Assembly (NCBI GenBank): GCA_035315065.1
Contig: DATFYM010000067.1
Span: 1 to 64,000 of the forward strand
From: DATFYM01 sp035315065
GTDB lineage: Bacteria > Acidobacteriota > Terriglobia > UBA7540
Direction: 5' to 3'
Length of the DNA stretch: 64,000 bases
Both the position numbers and the translations under genes were made by a program. Below the pieces are notes generated by a model. The model was not told the origin of the DNA and did not search any database. It worked only from the letters and a program-made list of their open reading frames with translations. This document shows, one piece after another, positions 24,624 through 32,105 of this stretch. Positions within the stretch are counted from its first letter, which is position 1. Each line of letters begins with the position of its first letter.

Positions 24624-25415
24624 CTAAGATCCCTTGAAATTAGGCTTCCTCTTTTCGAGGAACGCCTTCAGCCCTTCGGCGAAATCCCCGGAGTCAAAAC
24701 ACTTCATCTGCGCGCTGACCTCGTGCTCCATAAACTTATCCAGCTCGGTCTCAAGCCGCTCGTTCACGAAGTGCTTCAGCAGGATGAGAGGCAGCGGCGG
24801 GGCCTCCGCCAGCCGCGCTGCCAGTTTGTGCGTTTCTTCCGCCAGTCGCTCGTGTGGAACCACGAAGTTCACAATGCCCAGACGAAGGGCTTCGGCAGCG
24901 CCGACAGTATCGCCCAGCGCAAACATCTCGATGGCGCGTCCGATTCCGATGAGACGCGGCAGGAAGAATGTGCCGCCCCAGTCGGGATGCAGGCCGATCC
25001 TAACAAAAGCCTGCGTGAACGTCGCCTGCTCGGAGGCGATACGCAGGTCGCAGGCAAGCGCCAGGTTCATGCCCGCGCCGGCAGCGGTGCCGTTGACCGA
25101 GGCCAGCACGGGTTTCGGCATCCGCCGGAGGCTACGTACCAGGCCGTTGCCAGCCTCGAGATACTCACGGAAAACGGCAGACTGCCCAGCCTGCTTCAGC
25201 TCGACCATTTTCTTGACATCGCCACCCGAGCAGAAACCGCGTCCGGCGCCGGTGATGACGACGACCCGGACGGCGGGGTCGTGAGCGACCGCATCGATCG
25301 CCGCCGCCGCCGCCTCGTGCATTCCCTCTCCGAAGGCATTGAGGTTTTCGGGCCGATTCAGAAGGATCGTCGCAATCGGTCCATCGCGCTGGAGAAGTAC
25401 CGGCTCATTCGTCAT
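24624..25415 (-). CDS. Enoyl-CoA hydratase/isomerase, PaaG-like
   Basis: A 263-residue crotonase-fold protein. The oxyanion-hole segments are GRGFCSGGDVKKM and NGTAAGAGMNLALACDLR. The catalytic region reads IGLHPDWGGTFFLPRLIG, with Asp where ordinary hydratases have Glu. Asp at this place is characteristic of PaaG, the ring-opening isomerase acting on epoxidised phenylacetyl-CoA. Together with the downstream BoxB-like epoxidase this suggests isomerisation of an aromatic epoxide; that pairing is inference. The start overlaps the end of the Mug glycosylase gene by 11 bases. Confidence 0.85.
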   Translation of the reverse strand: MTNEPVLLQRDGPIATILLNRPENLNAFGEGMHEAAAAAIDAVAHDPAVRVVVITGAGRGFCSGGDVKKMVELKQAGQSAVFREYLEAGNGLVRSLRRMPKPVLASVNGTAAGAGMNLALACDLRIASEQATFTQAFVRIGLHPDWGGTFFLPRLIGIGRAIEMFALGDTVGAAEALRLGIVNFVVPHERLAEETHKLAARLAEAPPLPLILLKHFVNERLETELDKFMEHEVSAQMKCFDSGDFAEGLKAFLEKRKPNFKGS

Positions 25416-25959
25416 GTCGTTTCACCCACCGCGCCAGGCGCCTGAAATGCACCAGCTTTTGCGCCCGCGTCAGACTTCCGTTCCTGCCACTCGTTGAGGG
25501 CAGAACAAAGATACGAACTCCCTCGATGGTTTCCCGTTGCAAGCCAAGGCGCGCCGGACGACCGCTGAACATCTCGTAGGCAACCTTGCCGTTAAAAGCC
25601 GCAGCCCGCGGTTGAAAGCGTGTCAGTTTGGCGATCAGTCGCGGAACACCATCGCGGTAATCGGCGGCGCGTAAGTCGCTCGACGAGCGTGACCAACGCT
25701 TGACGACGTCGGTCATCCCCACGCCGAACTCAAACACGCGATGGTCCTCCTCCGGCCGCAGTCTCTCGGGGATCAGCGCCGATTCGAAAAGAAAGCTCCA
25801 GAACTGATTGCCGCGCCCCGCGTAGTAGTGACCGATGCGGGAAGAGCGGTCTCCGGGATTGAAGCCGACAAAGACCACGTCAAGACCCGGCCGCAGATAG
25901 TCCGGCAACTCGCGATGCATCGTCGAAACCCTTCGAGGGCTAAGCTGGTTATCCTCCAT
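25405..25959 (-). CDS. mug: Mug/TDG-type mismatch DNA glycosylase
   Basis: A 184-residue uracil/thymine mismatch DNA glycosylase. The active-site motif is VVFVGFNPGDRSSRIGHYYA, followed by GNQFWSFL, and the helix-insertion loop is VLPSTSGRNGSL near the C-terminus. It excises uracil, thymine or ethenocytosine from mispairs. ATG at 25959 gives the whole frame; an internal ATG at 25920 would remove 13 residues without harming the domain and is a real alternative. It overlaps the PaaG-like gene by 11 bases, so the two are probably translated from one message although they have no shared pathway that I can see. Confidence 0.9.
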   Translation of the reverse strand: MEDNQLSPRRVSTMHRELPDYLRPGLDVVFVGFNPGDRSSRIGHYYAGRGNQFWSFLFESALIPERLRPEEDHRVFEFGVGMTDVVKRWSRSSSDLRAADYRDGVPRLIAKLTRFQPRAAAFNGKVAYEMFSGRPARLGLQRETIEGVRIFVLPSTSGRNGSLTRAQKLVHFRRLARWVKRHDE

Positions 25960-26028
25960 CCGGTCGTTTCGGGCCTATATTTCCGGCTAGCCGCTCTAGC
26001 CAAGACTATATGGCGGTGGCCTCGGCTC

Positions 26029-26751
26029 TTACGCCTTTGGAGCCGACATTCGGCGCCCGGCCCTTTCCTGGCACTTGGCGATGAAAAGCCCCAGCAGCTT
26101 GCGTTGCTCGGCGTGCTCCTCCACCAACTCTTCCGGGTGCCACTGAACTGCCATCAGAAACGGATATTCGTCCGCCGCCTCCACCGCCTCCACCAAGCCG
26201 TCCTCGGAGTGGGCCGTCACTTTGAGGCCACGACCCAAGCGCTTGATCGCCTGATGGTGCAGCGTGTTGACCCGGCAACTTCCGGTAAACACCTCTGCTA
26301 GTTGGGAGTCGGGATCGGTCACCGTCACTCCGTGCGTAACGGCGCTGCGGCTTCCTTCTTGCCGGTGGCCCCCACTCATTTCCTCGGCCAGTTCCTGATA
26401 AAGAGTGCCCCCAAACTTCACGTTGATCATCTGGATTCCGCGGCAAATGCCCAGCACCGGCAGCCGCAGGTCGAGCGCGCGATCGAGCAATCCCATCTCG
26501 AATTCGTCGCGGGCGCGGTCCACCTCGACGGTATCGTACTTTGTCTTTTCGCCGTAGAACTCCGGGTCCACATCTCGGCCGCCGGCAAACAGAATGCCGT
26601 CGAACTCCTCCGCCCGCGCGCGACGGGCATCGCGCGGGTTCACCAATCGAAGCTCCTCCGGCTTCGCCCCCGCAGCGACCATCGCCTTGAAATAGGGGGA
26701 CTCTGCCCCCCTGGCGATTTCTTTCTCCGCAACTGAGAGGGCGATTTTCAT
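26029..26751 (-). CDS. Class-I glutamine amidotransferase-like hydrolase (peptidase C26)
   Basis: A 240-residue member of the PuuD/gamma-glutamyl hydrolase group. The nucleophile elbow is VLGICRGIQMIN with Cys103; the other triad residues are His205 and Glu207 in AVQWHPEE. FAGGRDVDPEFYGE is the family's glycine-rich loop. PuuD cleaves gamma-glutamyl-GABA in putrescine degradation; other members act on other gamma-glutamyl amides, so the exact substrate is open. It is cytoplasmic. It sits inside the aromatic cluster and is flanked by word hairpins. Confidence 0.87.
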   Translation of the reverse strand: MKIALSVAEKEIARGAESPYFKAMVAAGAKPEELRLVNPRDARRARAEEFDGILFAGGRDVDPEFYGEKTKYDTVEVDRARDEFEMGLLDRALDLRLPVLGICRGIQMINVKFGGTLYQELAEEMSGGHRQEGSRSAVTHGVTVTDPDSQLAEVFTGSCRVNTLHHQAIKRLGRGLKVTAHSEDGLVEAVEAADEYPFLMAVQWHPEELVEEHAEQRKLLGLFIAKCQERAGRRMSAPKA

Positions 26752-26756
26752 AGAAA

Positions 26757-26942
26757 AATAGGAGACAGGAGACAGGAGTCAGAAGTCAGAATGAAGACGC
26801 ACCTAGCCGAAGGACATCCTTAGTCTTATTCTGAACGCTGTCTTCCGACTCCCTTTCCATGACTTCCGGGTCAGCATGAAAATAGAAGACCAGCAAACCG
26901 CACCTTTCATTCTGACTCCTGACTCCTGTCTCCTGACTCCTT
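26757..26942. repeat. AGGAGACAGGAGTCAG word hairpin
   Basis: The left arm (26760-26790) has GGAGACAGGAGACAGGAGTC; the right arm (26908-26940) has the complementary GACTCCTGTCTCCTGACTCC. The right arm starts directly after the stop codon of the enoyl-CoA hydratase gene. Confidence 0.87.
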
Positions 26943-26946
26943 TTCT

Positions 26947-27762
26947 TCACTTCCCCTTGAAATTCGCCGTCCTCTTTTCCACGTAGGCTACCAGGCCCTC
27001 GTGCGCGTCTTCGCTCTGGAAAAGGTGCTGCTGAAGTTCGCGCTCCAAGGCCAAGCCCTCGCCGAACGCCATTTCGAGGCCCGACTGGACCGAGCGCTTG
27101 ATGCGACCGACGGCGCGCGCCGCCTTCTGCGGCGGCAGGAACTGCTTGGCGTAGACAGTAACCTGCTCGAAAAAGTCGTCGCGGTCAAGAACCTGATTCA
27201 CGAGGCCGATCTCTTCTGCCTCTTCAAAGGAGAAAGTGCGGCCGGTGGCCATCAACTCGATGGCGCGTGATTTCCCGACCAGGCGCGCGAGCCGTTGCGT
27301 GCCGCCGGTGCCCGGCAAAACGCCGAGCGCTACTTCCGGCAGGCCGATTTTGCCCGCATCGCGACGAGCCAGGCGAATATCCGCCGCCAGCGCAATTTCC
27401 AGTCCACCGCCCGCGGTGTGGCCGTTGAGGGCGGCGATCACCAACTTGGGCGTCTGCTCCAGGCGGTTCAGCGTCTCGTTGGCGTGCAGGCAGAAATAGT
27501 ACTTGAACTCCGGAGTCACGCTGGAAAGCATTTTGATGTTGGCACCAGCCGAGAAGAACTTCTCGCCTGCACCACGCAGGATAATGACGTGAACAGACGA
27601 ATCCATTCGCGCCGTCAGAATGGCGTGATCCAAATGCTGCATCATTTCGTAGGTGTAGGTGTTGGCCGGGGGATCGTTCATTTCGATCCAGGCGATCCCG
27701 CCCTCAGCCGAGTAGTTGATCAGTGTGCCGACGGTTGAAGCTGAAGCTGTTGCGGTGGCCAT
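26947..27762 (-). CDS. Enoyl-CoA hydratase
   Basis: A 271-residue crotonase-fold hydratase. The oxyanion-hole segments are EKFFSAGANIKML and NGHTAGGGLEIALAADIR. The catalytic segment is IGLPEVALGVLPGTGGTQRL with Glu in the usual catalytic position, unlike the Asp-containing relative at 24624. It would hydrate 2-enoyl-CoA esters in ring-product or fatty-acid beta-oxidation. A Shine-Dalgarno sequence GGAGGAG precedes the ATG at 27762. It is the first enzyme gene downstream of the TetR regulator. Confidence 0.9.
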   Translation of the reverse strand: MATATASASTVGTLINYSAEGGIAWIEMNDPPANTYTYEMMQHLDHAILTARMDSSVHVIILRGAGEKFFSAGANIKMLSSVTPEFKYYFCLHANETLNRLEQTPKLVIAALNGHTAGGGLEIALAADIRLARRDAGKIGLPEVALGVLPGTGGTQRLARLVGKSRAIELMATGRTFSFEEAEEIGLVNQVLDRDDFFEQVTVYAKQFLPPQKAARAVGRIKRSVQSGLEMAFGEGLALERELQQHLFQSEDAHEGLVAYVEKRTANFKGK

Positions 27763-27804
27763 TCGTCTCCTCCCAAATCGTTCATTTCATAAGTACGCTA
27801 ACAT

Positions 27805-27945
27805 ATCGGCGTTCGGGATTCGGGGTTCGGGGTTCGGGGTTCGCAGAGGAACCATGATTCGCGGTTCGGATCTCGGGCTCGTAGAACAAATCCCCGCACC
27901 GTAGTCTTCCTCTGCGAATCCCGAACCCCGAACCCCCACTACGAG
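27805..27945. repeat. GGGTTCGGG word hairpin
   Basis: GGATTCGGGGTTCGGGGTTC on the left (27809-27841) pairs with AATCCCGAACCCCGAACCCC on the right (27917-27937). The outer right arm touches the stop of the TetR gene. Confidence 0.87.
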
Positions 27946-28706
27946 GTTATTGGCGCACGGCGCCCTGGCCTCGATAAGGGCGATCCGCGGCCGACGGAGT
28001 GGCCGTTGGCCGGCGTGCCGGCGCCGTTGCCGCGACGGCTTCGCTGCTCTCCATTCCCGGGGCCGGACACCCGGACTGCCGGCCCGGCGGTTGCCCGCTC
28101 GACTGCGCCCCGTCCCCAAGCCCCGGTGATTCCATTCAGGAAAATACCCGTCATTAGTTGCGTCATGGCGACGGAGTCGGGGTCCACCTTGGGGTTGTAC
28201 CAGGTGTAGATCCAGTTCATCATGCCGAAAAGCGAGAGCACCGCGAGGCGTGTGTTCAGCCCCGCGAGGTTGCGCGCCTGCTTCAGCGCCTCCACCTGAT
28301 GGTAGCAGAGCTGGTAGTAGACCTTCTTGATGGCGTTCACTTCGCGACGAAGGTCATCTTCGAGAGATTCCTCCTCGTGCGTCAGCACCTTCATTTCGTT
28401 GGGGTGCTCCAGGAAAAACTGCAGGTGAAGGCGAACGAAGGTCCGGAGGCGCTCCACTGGGTCGACGATGAGATCCAGGGCCGCGCGGGCGGAGGCAAGA
28501 AGCTCCTCAAACGCGTGCCGCTGGATCAAGTAGAGCAGGTGCTTCTTGCTGGGGGAATAGTAGTAGAGCCCTGCCAGGCTTACGCCAGTGGCGTGGGCGA
28601 TATCGCGCATCGAAGCCTGGTGGTATCCCAGGGAGCGGAAAACGGCCGCCGCCTCACGCAGGATTTCTTCCAGCTTCCGATCGAACTTTGCCGACTTGCG
28701 ATTCAT
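27939..28706 (-). CDS. TetR-family regulator
   Basis: A 255-residue TetR repressor. The N-terminal helix-turn-helix spans about residues 12-60 with AAAVFRSLGYHQASMRDIAHATGVSLAGLYYYSPSKKHLL. The ligand domain (70-205) resembles regulators of fatty-acid or phenylacetate degradation that sense acyl-CoA thioesters; this is inference. Beyond about residue 205 there is a Gly/Arg/Pro-rich tail that is not part of the fold and may derive from repeat DNA. A palindrome, CGAACGTTCG, lies 22 bases upstream of the start codon. The regulator heads the aromatic cluster and probably controls it. Confidence 0.9.
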   Translation of the reverse strand: MNRKSAKFDRKLEEILREAAAVFRSLGYHQASMRDIAHATGVSLAGLYYYSPSKKHLLYLIQRHAFEELLASARAALDLIVDPVERLRTFVRLHLQFFLEHPNEMKVLTHEEESLEDDLRREVNAIKKVYYQLCYHQVEALKQARNLAGLNTRLAVLSLFGMMNWIYTWYNPKVDPDSVAMTQLMTGIFLNGITGAWGRGAVERATAGPAVRVSGPGNGEQRSRRGNGAGTPANGHSVGRGSPLSRPGRRAPITS

Positions 28707-28726
28707 TCCCAGCGGCCCAACCTTAA

Positions 28727-28742
28727 TCGAACGTTCGTTCGA
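28727..28742. promoter_or_regulatory. Probable TetR operator
   Basis: TCGAACGTTCGTTCGA contains the perfect 10-base palindrome CGAACGTTCG (28728-28737). It lies between the TetR start codon and the divergent gene. Such palindromes close to a tetR start are usually autoregulatory operators. I saw no second copy in front of the enzyme genes. Confidence 0.6.
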
Positions 28743-28807
28743 CTTTCATTCTAGGAAATCGCCGGCAAAGGATCAAGCCAAATTTCGGCGCTGTCCTAGC
28801 TTCTCCA

Positions 28808-28924
28808 GCATGTCATTCTGAGCGAAGCCAGGCTGGTAGACGGTAGATGGAATAAGGGCGAAGAAGAAGTCCCTCTTCCCCATATTCCGTCTACCGTCTA
28901 CCGGCCTGGCTCCGAATGACATGC
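28808..28924. repeat. Hairpin inserted in another palindrome
   Basis: The outer arms CATGTCATTCTGAGCG and CGAATGACATG, each followed inward by CCAGGC/GCCTGG, enclose a GGTAGACGGTAGATGG / CCGTCTACCGTCTACC hairpin. The outer element belongs to the CATTCTGAGCGAAGC family, the inner to the GTAGAC family seen at 2709. The rest of the 384-base divergent gap (to 29090) shows only ordinary sequence, plus AGGAGG at 29079-29084 for the next gene. Confidence 0.87.
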
Positions 28925-29090
28925 GGTGGAAGTATTGAAACATCGGCGCGAGCCCCGGTGTCTATTGGGGGCAGAGAGAACAGGGACCGGTCCACGTGGC
29001 TAGATAAAAGCGAATGCCGAGCAACCTGAAGCCTGCGAAGGCTCACGGGGGCATACAACTGTCGCGGCGGTTTGCCGCAGGAGGTGTGGT

Positions 29091-30110
29091 ATGTTCAGCA
29101 CATTGCTCGATTCCTCGCCGTTGCGGGAGCCGGTCTTGAGGAGGCTCCACTGGGGGCTGTCCCTGCTGGCTGGATGCGTCTGTTTTGGCATTGCCCTTTC
29201 GATCTTGCACGCCCGGTCGACGCCGCAGACCAGACTGGCTGTGATTGCGGCCGCCGCCGGATTGATGTGCACGCTGCAAACGCTGATGCTGTGCTATGTG
29301 TTCGCCGACGCAGCGCGGTTCAAGTCACGCGCGTGGCCCTGGCTGTTTCTGACGCTAGTTCTCAGCCTGCCCGGTTTTCTGATCTACCTGGTGTATTCGG
29401 CGCGAAAGACCGGCGACTGGAAACGCGCCGCCATCCCTATGGCGTATGTCTTCCAGATCGGATTGCTCTGCCTGCTGGTGATGCTGCCATTGATCTACAC
29501 GGAGGCTCTCCCCGAATCGCAATGGACTCACGAGATCCTCAGCCCGCCCACGCCCCCCGTACGCTACCATGCGGCATCGCGACCGCCCGGTGCGAGGCTG
29601 GTGCACCAGCCCGCCCTTCGCGACCTTCTTGCAGCGCCGACCATGATCCCTCGTTCGATCCGGCTGGTTCGGGATATGCCGAAGTCGCCGGAAGACCTGC
29701 CTCCTGGGAACACTGGCGTTCCGGGCGGCACCGGCGAACTCGCCGGAGTGCCCTATAGTCTCTCCGAAATCGGCAATTCCCAACCACCTCCGCCGCCTCC
29801 GCCAGCAAAGAAGCAGACGACGATCGTGCGCCTAGGCGGTCAAGTCGAGGCCGCGAAGCTTATCTATGGCCCGAGGCCAGAGTACCCGCCACTTGCCCGG
29901 ATGGCTCGCGTACAAGGTACGGTGAAGCTCGAAGCCCTCATCAGCATCGACGGAACCATCCAGGGATTGAAGTTGATCAGCGGACCTCCGCTGCTGACGG
30001 CGGCGGCGATGGACGCGGTCGCTCGCTGGCGTTATCAGCCGACCCTCCTGAACGGGGACCCGATCGAGGTACAAACGGAAATCGATGTGGTCTTCACGTT
30101 GCCCGAGTGA
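29091..30110 (+). CDS. TonB-like energy transducer with multi-helix N-terminus
   Basis: A 339-residue protein. The N-terminal 150 residues contain about four hydrophobic helices (near 22-42, 47-70, 82-99 and 112-138). A Pro-rich periplasmic linker with PPPPPPP follows (about 225-245). The last 90 residues form a TonB C-terminal domain (YPPLARMARVQGTVKLEALI, then ARWRYQPTLLNGDPIEVQTEI). Classical TonB has one N-terminal helix, so this is an unusual fusion. The C-terminal domain normally contacts TonB-dependent outer-membrane receptors. AGGAGG lies six bases before the ATG. The next gene is on the same strand. Confidence 0.83.
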   Translation: MFSTLLDSSPLREPVLRRLHWGLSLLAGCVCFGIALSILHARSTPQTRLAVIAAAAGLMCTLQTLMLCYVFADAARFKSRAWPWLFLTLVLSLPGFLIYLVYSARKTGDWKRAAIPMAYVFQIGLLCLLVMLPLIYTEALPESQWTHEILSPPTPPVRYHAASRPPGARLVHQPALRDLLAAPTMIPRSIRLVRDMPKSPEDLPPGNTGVPGGTGELAGVPYSLSEIGNSQPPPPPPPAKKQTTIVRLGGQVEAAKLIYGPRPEYPPLARMARVQGTVKLEALISIDGTIQGLKLISGPPLLTAAAMDAVARWRYQPTLLNGDPIEVQTEIDVVFTLPE

Positions 30111-30116
30111 TTCTCG

Positions 30117-30243
30117 GCAGTGGCTAGGGGGCAGGAATTGACGATTGCCGATTGACGATTGGAAGAGAAGACGCAAGCCGCGCTGGTCTTTCAATCGGCA
30201 ATCGACAATCGTCAATCGTCAATTCTTGCCCACTGGCCACCGT
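30117..30243. repeat. Nested GGCTAG / GATTGAC hairpin
   Basis: Outer arms CGGCAGTGGCTAGGGGGCAG and CTTGCCCACTGGCCACCG enclose AATTGACGATTGCCGATTGA / CAATCGTCAATCGTCAATTC arms. The loop carries GCAAGCCGCGC, the complement of part of the loop at 11527-11537. Confidence 0.83.
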
Positions 30244-30377
30244 CAAGAATTGAGTGTGGTGGGTCAGATTTCTCACCGGCAAAATACCTGAAACTCATCC
30301 TCGCAATCGGTATTGACGATATAGTAAGAAAGGGCGTATCGTTAGGAGAGGTTGCGGGCAGCCCGCCCGGAGGAACC

Positions 30378-31406
30378 ATGAGACACCGACCACTCAGAAC
30401 GTTCGAAGAATTAAACACAGAGGCACAGAGACACAAAGAAGAGAACGAGAATCACATGGAGATGTCGTTTGCTTGCCGACGTTTCCCATTTTTCTCCGTG
30501 CCTCTGTGTCTCTGTGTTGGAAGGTCCCGCGCAATTATTTCACACCTTCTCAGCCTTACCATTGTATTCTTGCTCGCCACTGCGCCCAGTGCGGCGCAGG
30601 AGCGAAAGCAACTTCCGGTGTCGAGGCCCACGCAATCCGAGTGCTCCGGATTTATCGCCGCGGCCCCTGTGCCGAAGGACATTTATGTACTCGAAGGAGC
30701 CGACGACGATTTCCACGAACGGATTCGCCAGTACACCGCCGGCGACTTCATTTATCTTCGCGGCAACGTGGGCGGAATCGCGGAAGGGACCGAGTTCCGC
30801 CTCGTGCGCCCGGAAAAGGTTGCGGCCCTCCCCTTCTTTCTGCGTCTGACGGGCACCAACGAGAACATCATCCCTCCGGTGTCGTGGGCGCCTGGCCAAC
30901 GCGAGCAGATTCGCAAGAGCGGCCACCCCTACGACGACGCCGGTCGCGCCCGCGTGATCAGGAAAACTCCTGAGGCCGCGGTGGCCCAAATCACCTTCTC
31001 TTGCGGCCCGATTTTGCGTGGGGACATCGCCCTGCTCTACCAGCCCCGTCCCATCCCTGAGTACGCCGCCGGCGTCCCTTTTGACCGCTTTGCTGCGCCC
31101 AACCAGAAGGTTCGGGGAACCATCATCGGCAGCCCTCGCAATGACTCCGACCTTGGGCAAGGCGATCTTGCCTACATCAACCGTGGGTCGCGCGACGGCG
31201 TGCATGCCGGCCAAGTCTACCGTATCGTCCATGCCGACCGCGGACGACCCCTTTTCCTCTATCAAGGCCTCCTTCACTTCCCGGCCACGCCCCAGGAATC
31301 GGTGGGCGAAGTGGTAATCCTGTCCGTCGAAGGGAAGTCAGCCGTGGCCGTGGTGGTGGCGAGCACTCGGGAGATCGCCATCGGCGACGCGGTTCAACTC
31401 GAATGA
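30378..31406 (+). CDS. Exported protein of unknown function, repeat in signal region
   Basis: A 342-residue protein. GGAGG (30369-30373) precedes the ATG at 30378, which encodes MRHRPLRT. The next ~48 residues are encoded by a 150-bp dispersed hairpin repeat. A normal signal-peptide core and cleavage site (LLSLTIVFLLATAPSAAQ) follow. The mature part is about 255 residues of beta-rich sequence with two segments resembling each other (GDFIYLRGNVGGIAEGTEFRL and GDLAYINRGSRDGVHAGQVY), which may be related barrel-like domains. I do not recognise the family. Read as it stands, the signal peptide has a long extra N-terminal extension that could impair export. Confidence 0.65.
   Translation: MRHRPLRTFEELNTEAQRHKEENENHMEMSFACRRFPFFSVPLCLCVGRSRAIISHLLSLTIVFLLATAPSAAQERKQLPVSRPTQSECSGFIAAAPVPKDIYVLEGADDDFHERIRQYTAGDFIYLRGNVGGIAEGTEFRLVRPEKVAALPFFLRLTGTNENIIPPVSWAPGQREQIRKSGHPYDDAGRARVIRKTPEAAVAQITFSCGPILRGDIALLYQPRPIPEYAAGVPFDRFAAPNQKVRGTIIGSPRNDSDLGQGDLAYINRGSRDGVHAGQVYRIVHADRGRPLFLYQGLLHFPATPQESVGEVVILSVEGKSAVAVVVASTREIAIGDAVQLE
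30404..30551. repeat. 150-bp hairpin family, copy C
   Basis: It runs from GAAGAATTAAACACAGAGGC to TTATTTCACACCTTCTC with loop GAGATGTCGTTTGC. This copy lies in frame inside the signal-peptide region of the gene at 30378. Confidence 0.9.
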
Positions 31407-31408
31407 AT

Positions 31409-31540
31409 TGCTGATTGATGATTGACGATTGACGATTGGAAGACAAGAGTAGGCAAGGCCCGCGATCGTTTCAATAGGCCATCCACAATCGTCAATGAGC
31501 CTCCTCTTACAATCGGCAATCGGCAATCGGCAACTCTTCT
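31409..31540. repeat. GATTGACG word hairpin between convergent genes
   Basis: TGATTGATGATTGACGATTG words (31412-31440) pair with CAATCGGCAATCGGCAATCG (31510-31532); an inner ACAATCGTCAATG lies in the loop. It starts just after one stop codon and ends at the stop of the opposite gene, a place where it could act as a two-way terminator. Confidence 0.83.
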
Positions 31541-32090
31541 AGCGCTTGCTGCCGTCGGCCTCGATTTGATGCGCCACCGAGCCCAGCAGGTAAATGGGAA
31601 ACGAGAAGTGTACCGCATCGCCGCCATCGTCCACGTCCACCACCATCTCCCCGCCATGTTTGGCTATGTTGACGTACTCGCTCCGGCTTCTCACCTCGAC
31701 GAACGTGCCGTCGGGACACTTTCGTAACTCGTCCGCCGCCGCCTTCACCACCGGCATCCAGGGTTGCACCTGAGGGGCCTGCTCCCGCCAAACATGACGG
31801 GGAACAAACCGTAGCCCTAGTGGAACCAGGATCGCAGGGACCGCCAGCCGCAGGTGGGTCCCGCCCGGCTGCTTCTCCTGAATCGAAACCCAGATGACGC
31901 CGGTGCTGGCCACCACCAGCGCGCCGAGCGCGGCCAGCGACGCGACGACTAACAGAGTAGTCTTCCAGAAAAGCGCGAGCTGCGCCCGCGATCCCACCTG
32001 GGCACGCGCTACGTCCGGCGGCGCCACGCTGCGCGGCGCCGCTCCAGCGAAGATGGCCACATTCCGAATGCTTTCGGCGTTGGTCGCCAT
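31539..32090 (-). CDS. Membrane protein, unknown function
   Basis: A 183-residue protein with two hydrophobic helices (about residues 42-66, LFWKTTLLVVASLAALGALV, and about 82-92). A C-terminal segment (108-180) resembles the repeated domain of its upstream neighbour: FVEVRSRSEYVNIAKHGGEM followed by VHFSFPIYLLGSV. It is 15 bases downstream of that gene on the same strand, so the two form an operon. The function is unknown. Confidence 0.65.
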   Translation of the reverse strand: MATNAESIRNVAIFAGAAPRSVAPPDVARAQVGSRAQLALFWKTTLLVVASLAALGALVVASTGVIWVSIQEKQPGGTHLRLAVPAILVPLGLRFVPRHVWREQAPQVQPWMPVVKAAADELRKCPDGTFVEVRSRSEYVNIAKHGGEMVVDVDDGGDAVHFSFPIYLLGSVAHQIEADGSKR

Positions 32091-32105
32091 GGGACCCTCC
32101 CGGCA

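Noticed and set aside
27939..28150. Separate gene in the Gly/Arg-rich tail region of the TetR gene
   Set aside because: The frame is continuous with the regulator and the alternative frames have no start signal or family features.
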